Source of the DNA: Thermoproteota archaeon
GTDB taxonomy: Archaea; Thermoproteota; Methanomethylicia; Nezhaarchaeales; WYZ-LMO8
Direction of reading: 5' to 3'
Assembly: GCA_011605835.1 (NCBI GenBank)
Contig: JAAOZJ010000071.1
Span: 1 to 18,749 of the forward strand
Length of the DNA stretch: 18,749 nt
Shown: in pieces, positions 14,448 through 18,749 of the stretch
How the letters are laid out: the number at the start of each line of letters is the position of its first letter
How positions within the stretch are numbered: position 1 is the first letter of the stretch
Position numbers and translations under genes: made by a program
The notes under the pieces: generated by a model
The model's input: only the letters and a program-made list of their open reading frames with translations
What the model was told of the DNA's origin: nothing
The model's database searches: none

Positions 14448-15745
14448 CTAGGCATGAGCACTACCCCCTCTCCTCCTTTCCCCACTATCGTGTAATCGTC
14501 GTTGACGCACACGCCGTTAACGTAGGTCCTCACGGGCACGCCCACAAGGGTCGCGCCTTCGAAGGGCGTATACTTAGCCTTCGACACCAGGATATCGCTC
14601 CTCACCTTCAGCCTCCTCTTGAGATCCACCTCGACTAGGTCGGCGTAGTACCCCTTCACTATAGCGCCTCGCTTCCTCAGCCCAAAGACCTTAGCCGGCC
14701 TAGCAGAGGCCCTTTCCAACACCAAGCTCAGGTCGAGCCTGCCCCTCTTGACCTGGGTCATGAGCAAGGGCATCATCAGCTGCAGGTTGGGAAGGCCGGG
14801 CTTGGGGTCCTCGCCCTCTTTTTCGAAGAGGGCGTGGGGGGCGTGGTCGCTTGCCACGAAGTCTACCATGCCTCTCCTAAGCATATCGAAGAGGCGCCTG
14901 GCCGTGGACCTGCTCCTCAGAGGGGGGTCTACGTGAGCCATGGGGCCTAGGCCGTTCAAGATTGAGTGGTCGAGGAGGATGTGGTGAACCGCCACCTCTA
15001 AGGTGGCCCTGACAAAGCCCTTGTAATCGTTTATGAGCTCCACGGTCCTCGGGCACGTGACGTGGCAGAAGTGGACCCTCGCTCCGTGCTTCCTCGCTAT
15101 GGCCAAGATCTCCTCGGCTAGGCCCTTCTCGACCCTGCACAACTTAAAAGCCCTCCTACTTTTCACGAGGTCGAGGACCTCCGAGAAGCTCGTCTTGACG
15201 TTGCAGTGCAACATCAATACCCTGTCGAGCTTGGAGAGGGACTCAAGGACCCTCTCAACGAGGGGCAGGTCGAGCCTCCCGCGATCCATGTGCTCGTAGA
15301 CGAACATCTTAAAAGCGATCGCTCCGCCCTCCGCAAGCTTTGAGTTGAGGGAGTGATCGGGCGAGGGCTTGCACGCGAAGCCGACGTTTGCCAGTATCCT
15401 GCCCTTTGCCAGCTCCATCCTCTCGGCCAAATCTGACGGAGTAGCCGTCGGGGGAAGATTGTTCGGCATGTCTATTACTGAGGTGACCCCGCCGAGGACT
15501 GCGCTCGCAGTCCCCGTCCAGAAGTCCTCCTTGTATGACAGCCCTTGGTCCCTCAGGTGGACGTGGGGGTCTACCAGCCCGGGGAGCAGTAACCTCCCCT
15601 TGGCGCTTACCTCGACGTCGCATGCCAATTGAAGGCCGTGGTCCACCCCGAAGTCGGATATCAAGGGGGCGTCTATGACTAAGAGGCAGTTTTCAACGAT
15701 CTTGCCATTGAGGTAGAGCCTGCAGTCGCGTATCAAGGTCCTCAT
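14444..15745 (-). CDS. pyrC: Dihydroorotase (class I amidohydrolase)
   Basis: A 433-residue metal-dependent amidohydrolase of the dihydroorotase type, catalysing the third step of pyrimidine synthesis (carbamoyl aspartate to dihydroorotate) in the cytosol. DPHVHLRDQG (59-68) supplies metal ligands H61 and H63 and substrate-binding R65. MPNN (93-96) supplies the substrate-binding Asn. K146 in IAFKMFVYEH sits where a lysine or carboxylated lysine is expected. H180 in LMLHC, H228 in HFCHVT and D300 in SDHAPH (299-304) complete the site. These features fit dihydroorotase better than hydantoinase or allantoinase, though paralogues of the superfamily can be hard to separate by eye. No other pyrimidine genes are visible. 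The ATG at 15745 lies 22 bases after the small membrane protein gene, and the stop overlaps the Mut7-C gene as GTGA. Confidence 0.9.
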   Translation of the reverse strand: MRTLIRDCRLYLNGKIVENCLLVIDAPLISDFGVDHGLQLACDVEVSAKGRLLLPGLVDPHVHLRDQGLSYKEDFWTGTASAVLGGVTSVIDMPNNLPPTATPSDLAERMELAKGRILANVGFACKPSPDHSLNSKLAEGGAIAFKMFVYEHMDRGRLDLPLVERVLESLSKLDRVLMLHCNVKTSFSEVLDLVKSRRAFKLCRVEKGLAEEILAIARKHGARVHFCHVTCPRTVELINDYKGFVRATLEVAVHHILLDHSILNGLGPMAHVDPPLRSRSTARRLFDMLRRGMVDFVASDHAPHALFEKEGEDPKPGLPNLQLMMPLLMTQVKRGRLDLSLVLERASARPAKVFGLRKRGAIVKGYYADLVEVDLKRRLKVRSDILVSKAKYTPFEGATLVGVPVRTYVNGVCVNDDYTIVGKGGEGVVLMPR

Positions 15746-15767
15746 GGAGTCCTACCCGCTATCGTAG

Positions 15768-16082
15768 TCAAGGGTGGCAGATGGTGGCCGCGAGGGACCA
15801 CGTGACTATCCATACGATTATATAAGTAAAGATCCCTCCTTTGTACATGTATGAAGGATCGTTGAGGGAGGTGGGCGAGACCTTGATGACCGATTTTGCG
15901 AAGTGGTATGAGGCGATGTAAAGGAATAGGGCTATGAATATCGGGGCGACAAACGCTATCATTGCATGAGCTAGCACGTGAGAGCTCAACGTGAATAGCA
16001 TCGGGTTAATTACTGCGCTCAAGACTCCGGCCGTTATCGCGAAGGCTATCCTCGTCGCGTAGACCTTCGAGCCAGGCCTCAT
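15768..16082 (-). CDS. Small three-helix membrane protein, possibly EMC6-like
   Basis: A 104-residue protein with three hydrophobic helices, at about 11-31, 36-58 and 82-102, and a short basic N-terminus (MRPGSKVYATR). The loop before the last helix is polar (VSPTSLNDPSYMYKGG). Length, helix number and the GGIFTYIIVWIVTW last helix resemble archaeal relatives of EMC6/Rab5ip, a subunit of the membrane-protein insertion complex in eukaryotes. That match is from memory of the pattern and is tentative. The ATG at 16082 has GCGAGG a few bases upstream. It is the first gene of the operon continuing into dihydroorotase, and it is divergent from the NFACT gene. The real, compact coding frame and helix pattern are clear; the function is not. 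Confidence 0.75.
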   Translation of the reverse strand: MRPGSKVYATRIAFAITAGVLSAVINPMLFTLSSHVLAHAMIAFVAPIFIALFLYIASYHFAKSVIKVSPTSLNDPSYMYKGGIFTYIIVWIVTWSLAATICHP

Positions 16083-16093
16083 GTGCCTCGCGA

Positions 16094-16103
16094 GTTTTTA
16101 ATC
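16094..16103 (+). promoter_or_regulatory. TATA-like box for the NFACT gene
   Basis: The block gtttttaatc lies about 36 bases before the ATG at 16135 and predicts a start near 16125, giving a leader of about ten bases. No clear ribosome site precedes that ATG, consistent with a near-leaderless message. Confidence 0.45.
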
Positions 16104-16111
16104 CAGCCCTT

Positions 16112-16122
16112 CCTAATAAAAG
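16112..16122 (-). promoter_or_regulatory. TATA-like box for the small membrane protein/pyrC operon
   Basis: On the minus strand this reads cttttattagg, about 26 bases from a predicted start near 16092, ten bases before the ATG at 16082. It lies further from its own gene than the NFACT box does, so the two promoters are interleaved, each lying in the other's leader zone. Confidence 0.4.
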
Positions 16123-16134
16123 CTTCAAGCAGAG

Positions 16135-18144
16135 ATGTGGACCTTGTCCTCCAAGCTGAAGCCGAAGAGCTCCCTGTCGGCGCTGGACCTCAGGGCCTTG
16201 ACGAGAGAGGTTGGCCAGCTGATAGTGGGCGGGACCATTGTCAACGTCTACATGATAGGGAGCCTCTTGACGCTCAAGATAAGGTGCGCCGACGGGATCT
16301 CGAGGATCCTGGCCATCAAGCCTCCTCGATGGATCAGCTTGACGAGCTACGACTTCGAGAAGCCAGCGCAACCACCGCCCTTCTGCATGTTGCTGAGGAA
16401 GCTGATGAGGGGGGCGAGGATAACGTCCTTCGAGCAAGTGGGCTTCGACAGGATAGTGAGTATGAGGACTGAGGGGGAGAGGGGCGCCCACGAGCTCATG
16501 GTCGAGCTCGTGAGGGAGGGCAACTTAGTCGTCTGCGACTCGAACTCGACGGTCTTGGGCGCCTACAGAGAGGTCGAGTACAAGGACAGAGCCTTGAAGA
16601 GGGGGGCGAGATATCAGCTCCCCCCGAACGCGCTCCTCGACGTTGACGAGGGTAGGGCCCTAGAGGTCCTCAGGGACCGCAAGCCGAAGGCCTTCTACGC
16701 GGCTCTAGCGCTCGTGGGCTCGCCCGAGGTAGCCTATGAGGTCCTGGCCAGGTGCTCCACGGACCCCGAGAGCGAGGTCGGCTCGAGGGAGGATGTCGAG
16801 AGGATCGCGGAGAAGGCGAGGGAGCTCTTGGCGTCCCTCGACGTCCTCAAGCCGAGCATAGTCTACGTGGACGGGAGGCCCTTCTCGGTCGTCCCCATAG
16901 ACTTCACCATTTACGCGGGTTGCGAGAAGAGGGCCTACGACCGCTTCTACGACGCGGTGGCGGACTACTTCTATGAGGAGTTCAAGGAGAGCCTCCAGAG
17001 GGGCAAGGAGGAGGTCGAGAAAGAGAGGAGGAGGATCGAGGCGACGATAAAGGAGGTCGAGAGGAGTGTAGCCGAGATCGAGGCCAAGATCAAGAGGCTG
17101 AGCAGGGCCATAAGCTTCGTCAAGGAGAACGCCGAGAGCTTCCAAGAGCTCCTCGAGGCCTTCAAAGAGGCTTGGGCTAGGGGGGAGGATCGGCCGAGCC
17201 CTGAACCGCGCGTAGAGGGAGTTAAGGTCGTCGGAGTGGACGGGAGGGGCAGGACGGTCAAGGTCGAGGTCGAGGGCCTCGAGCTCTCCCTCAAACCCCA
17301 CGAGAGCTTGATGTCCAACGTGTCGAGCTTATACGACGAGCTGAAGGAGTTGAAGAGGAAACTAGAGGCGAGCCGCAGGGCCCTCGCTGACCTGGAGGCC
17401 AAGCTGGAGAGCTTGGTGGAGAGGGAGGTCGAGATGGCCAAGGAGGTTGAGGGGAGGATAAGGAAGAGGAGAGAGCCCAAGTACTGGTACGAGAGGTACC
17501 TCTGGTTCAGGTCGAGCGACGAGTTCCTCGTCGTCGCAGGAAGAGACGCTTCTCAGAACGAGACCTTGGTGAGGAGGTACTTAGAGGACAGGGACCTGTT
17601 CTTCCATGCAGACGTAGTTGGGGCGGCGGCCGTGGTGGTGAAGAGTGAGGGCAAGGACGTGCCCTCGACTACCATAGAGGAGGCGGCCCAGTTCGCCGCC
17701 TGCTACTCCAAGGCTTGGAGGGAGGGGTTCGCGTCGATAGACGTGTACTGGGTCTACGGGGAGCAGGTCTCCAAGACGCCTCCCTCTGGCGAGTACTTGC
17801 CCAAGGGCTCGTTCATGATCAGGGGCGGCAGGAACTACTTGAGAGGGGTGGAGCTCAGGCTGGCCGTAGGCCTCGTGGTGCGAGATGGAGAGGCTCTCGT
17901 CGTGTCGGGCCCCCCATCGGCCATAGCGAGGAAGGCCGCGGCCCACGTGACTCTGGTCCCCGGAGACGAGGAGAGGGGGCGCGTAGCGAGGAGAATAGCC
18001 AAGATCTTTAACGAGCACTTGAGAGCCATGGGGTTTGAGGGGGCCATCACGATGGACGAAGTGGCGAGGGTCCTGCCCCCAGGGGCTGCGAGAATTGTGG
18101 AGAGGAAGTCCTTGAGAGGGACCGGTGGAGGTATGAGGGCTTAA
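16135..18144 (+). CDS. rqcH: NFACT family protein (RqcH/Rqc2/NEMF type)
   Basis: A 669-residue protein of the NFACT family, which binds 60S/50S subunits carrying a stalled peptidyl-tRNA and recruits tRNA for C-terminal tailing in ribosome quality control. The order of parts is standard. An NFACT-N domain spans about 1-200 and contains D105-R106 in FDRIVSM, the Asp-Arg pair needed for tailing in bacterial RqcH. A helix-hairpin-like middle follows, then coiled coils at about 282-335 and 398-445. An NFACT-R (DUF814) domain begins at KYWYERYLWF (449-458) with AGRDASQNETLVRRYL (468-483), FFHADVVGA (489-497) and GSFMIRGGRNYLRGVELRLAVG (558-579). The ATG at 16135 leads directly into the conserved LSALDLRAL (14-22). 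No clear Shine-Dalgarno is seen. Assignment as a tailing-competent RqcH is inferred from the DR pair. Confidence 0.93.
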   Translation: MWTLSSKLKPKSSLSALDLRALTREVGQLIVGGTIVNVYMIGSLLTLKIRCADGISRILAIKPPRWISLTSYDFEKPAQPPPFCMLLRKLMRGARITSFEQVGFDRIVSMRTEGERGAHELMVELVREGNLVVCDSNSTVLGAYREVEYKDRALKRGARYQLPPNALLDVDEGRALEVLRDRKPKAFYAALALVGSPEVAYEVLARCSTDPESEVGSREDVERIAEKARELLASLDVLKPSIVYVDGRPFSVVPIDFTIYAGCEKRAYDRFYDAVADYFYEEFKESLQRGKEEVEKERRRIEATIKEVERSVAEIEAKIKRLSRAISFVKENAESFQELLEAFKEAWARGEDRPSPEPRVEGVKVVGVDGRGRTVKVEVEGLELSLKPHESLMSNVSSLYDELKELKRKLEASRRALADLEAKLESLVEREVEMAKEVEGRIRKRREPKYWYERYLWFRSSDEFLVVAGRDASQNETLVRRYLEDRDLFFHADVVGAAAVVVKSEGKDVPSTTIEEAAQFAACYSKAWREGFASIDVYWVYGEQVSKTPPSGEYLPKGSFMIRGGRNYLRGVELRLAVGLVVRDGEALVVSGPPSAIARKAAAHVTLVPGDEERGRVARRIAKIFNEHLRAMGFEGAITMDEVARVLPPGAARIVERKSLRGTGGGMRA

Positions 18145-18150
18145 AGCGAT

Positions 18151-18160
18151 GCTTTTTTAA
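18151..18160 (+). promoter_or_regulatory. TATA-like box for the CBS protein gene
   Basis: The block gcttttttaa lies just after the NFACT stop and predicts a start near 18182, shortly before AGGAGG at 18187-18192. This indicates a separate transcript from NFACT. Confidence 0.5.
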
Positions 18161-18196
18161 GGGCCTCTAGGAAGCTCTCAACGGTTAGGAGGCATA

Positions 18197-18749
18197 GTGG
18201 AGGTGGAGGTCTCTAGAATCAAGGTCTCGGACGTCATGACGAGCGAGGTAATCGTCGTCGGGGTCAACGAGAGCGCCAAAAAAGCGGCCATGTTGATGGA
18301 TAAGCACGGCATAGGGTGCGTGATCGTGGCGGATCCCCAAGGCAGACCCGTGGGGATCATCACGGAGAGGGACTTGGTGTCGAGGGTCATGGCCAAGGGG
18401 CTCAACGCCGACGAGATCACCTGTAGGGAGATAATGTCGACCCCCCTGATAACCATCGAGCCCCAAGCCCCCTTGACAACGGCTATGAGCGTGATGGCCA
18501 GGAACAGGATCAGGAGGCTCGTGGTCCTAGATAAAGGAAAGCTCGTCGGAATCGTCACCGAGAGGGACGTGTTGAAGGTCGCTCCGGCGCTGATAGAAAT
18601 CTTGGCGTCTAAGAGGGAGCTCGAGGAGGGCTATGTGAGGGAGGTGCAGGCGGGGTACTGCGAGGTCTGTGGAGAGTGGTCCGACGACCTTAGAGAGGTG
18701 AATGGCCACTTCCTCTGCGAGGAGTGCAGAGGAGAATACTCAAGCCCGG
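18197..18749 (+). CDS. Two-CBS-domain protein with C-terminal zinc ribbon (3' truncated by the window edge)
   Basis: The frame is open from GTG at 18197 to the window end, 184 residues with no stop, so the C-terminus is missing. A pair of CBS domains (about 8-62 and 72-126) includes MTSEVIVVGVNESAKKA (14-30) and the nucleotide-phosphate motifs GIITERD (53-59) and GIVTERD (118-124). Such pairs usually bind AMP, ATP or SAM and regulate an attached or partner protein. Following them is a zinc-ribbon-like set of C155, C158, C174 and C177 (CEVC, then CEEC). The combination is known among archaeal CBS proteins and suggests metal-dependent protein or nucleic-acid contact. The GTG has AGGAGG at 18187-18192, four bases before it; a GTG at 18203 is an alternative start. 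The partner is unknown. Confidence 0.85.
   Translation, partial: MEVEVSRIKVSDVMTSEVIVVGVNESAKKAAMLMDKHGIGCVIVADPQGRPVGIITERDLVSRVMAKGLNADEITCREIMSTPLITIEPQAPLTTAMSVMARNRIRRLVVLDKGKLVGIVTERDVLKVAPALIEILASKRELEEGYVREVQAGYCEVCGEWSDDLREVNGHFLCEECRGEYSSP

Noticed and set aside
16006..16491. 161-codon open frame on the minus strand across the NFACT start
   Set aside because: It lies opposite clear NFACT coding sequence, has a Pro/Arg/His-rich composition and lacks any recognisable motif; a shadow frame in GC-rich DNA.
16705..17301. 198-codon minus-strand open frame inside the NFACT gene
   Set aside because: Low-complexity Leu/Asp/Pro-rich translation opposite a conserved gene, with no plausible promoter; antisense shadow.
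1..18749. tRNA genes, rRNA, CRISPR repeats or insertion sequences
   Set aside because: Nearly every base is covered by recognised coding sequence. The gaps are under about 75 bases, and no repeat array, transposase motif or cloverleaf was seen by eye.

Overview
The window reads as chromosomal DNA of a thermophilic archaeon of the Thermoproteota (crenarchaeal) type. Supporting signs are an iron-sulfur XPD-type helicase, a HerA/DUF87-class ATPase, an archaeal ATP-dependent DNA ligase, pilins with class III signal sequences, a GPN-loop GTPase, AMMECR1, Mut7-C and NFACT proteins. Further signs are very tight gene packing, frequent GTG and TTG starts, AGG/AGA arginine codons, and A/T-rich TATA-like boxes about 25 bases upstream of starts. 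The species cannot be fixed from the sequence alone. No tRNA, rRNA, CRISPR array, insertion sequence or phage gene was seen, and no non-coding gap exceeds about 75 bases.

Layout. (1) At 1-348 (+) is the 3' end of a gene for a membrane-anchored protein. It runs 81 bases into the 3' end of a convergent XPD/Rad3-family helicase (268-2169, -). The helicase is preceded in the same operon by a membrane-anchored HerA-like ATPase with a coiled-coil tail (2151-3542, -). (2) Divergent from these are a nitroreductase-fold flavoprotein (3618-4157, +) and an unrecognised coiled-coil protein (4230-4817, +). The latter meets the DNA ligase gene (4814-6601, -) tail to tail on a shared TTAA. (3) At 6625-12542 (-) is a five-gene archaeal type IV pilus-like operon. 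In transcription order it holds a small pilin, a second small pilin, a very large pilin-like protein whose exported part looks like a beta-propeller, an assembly ATPase and a double-domain TadC/ArlJ-type membrane platform. The ligase follows immediately. (4) Divergent from the pilus operon is a GPN-loop GTPase (12606-13343, +). (5) At 13335-16082 (-) is a compact operon: a small three-helix membrane protein, dihydroorotase, a Mut7-C/zinc-ribbon protein and AMMECR1. (6) Divergent from it are an NFACT/RqcH-type ribosome quality control protein (16135-18144, +) and a two-CBS-domain protein with a C-terminal zinc ribbon (18197 to the window end, +).

How the genes work together. The clearest functional unit is the pilus cluster: the ATPase and TadC-like platform would assemble subunits with class III signal sequences. 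The large pilin/propeller protein is a good candidate for a tip adhesin or decorating subunit, and it is the most unusual gene here. The HerA-like ATPase and XPD-type helicase form a probable two-gene DNA-processing unit. Two of the divergent gene pairs (3543-3617 and 12543-12605) seem to share one TATA-like element serving both directions. Much of the rest is informational housekeeping (ligase, GPN GTPase, NFACT) mixed with pyrimidine synthesis.
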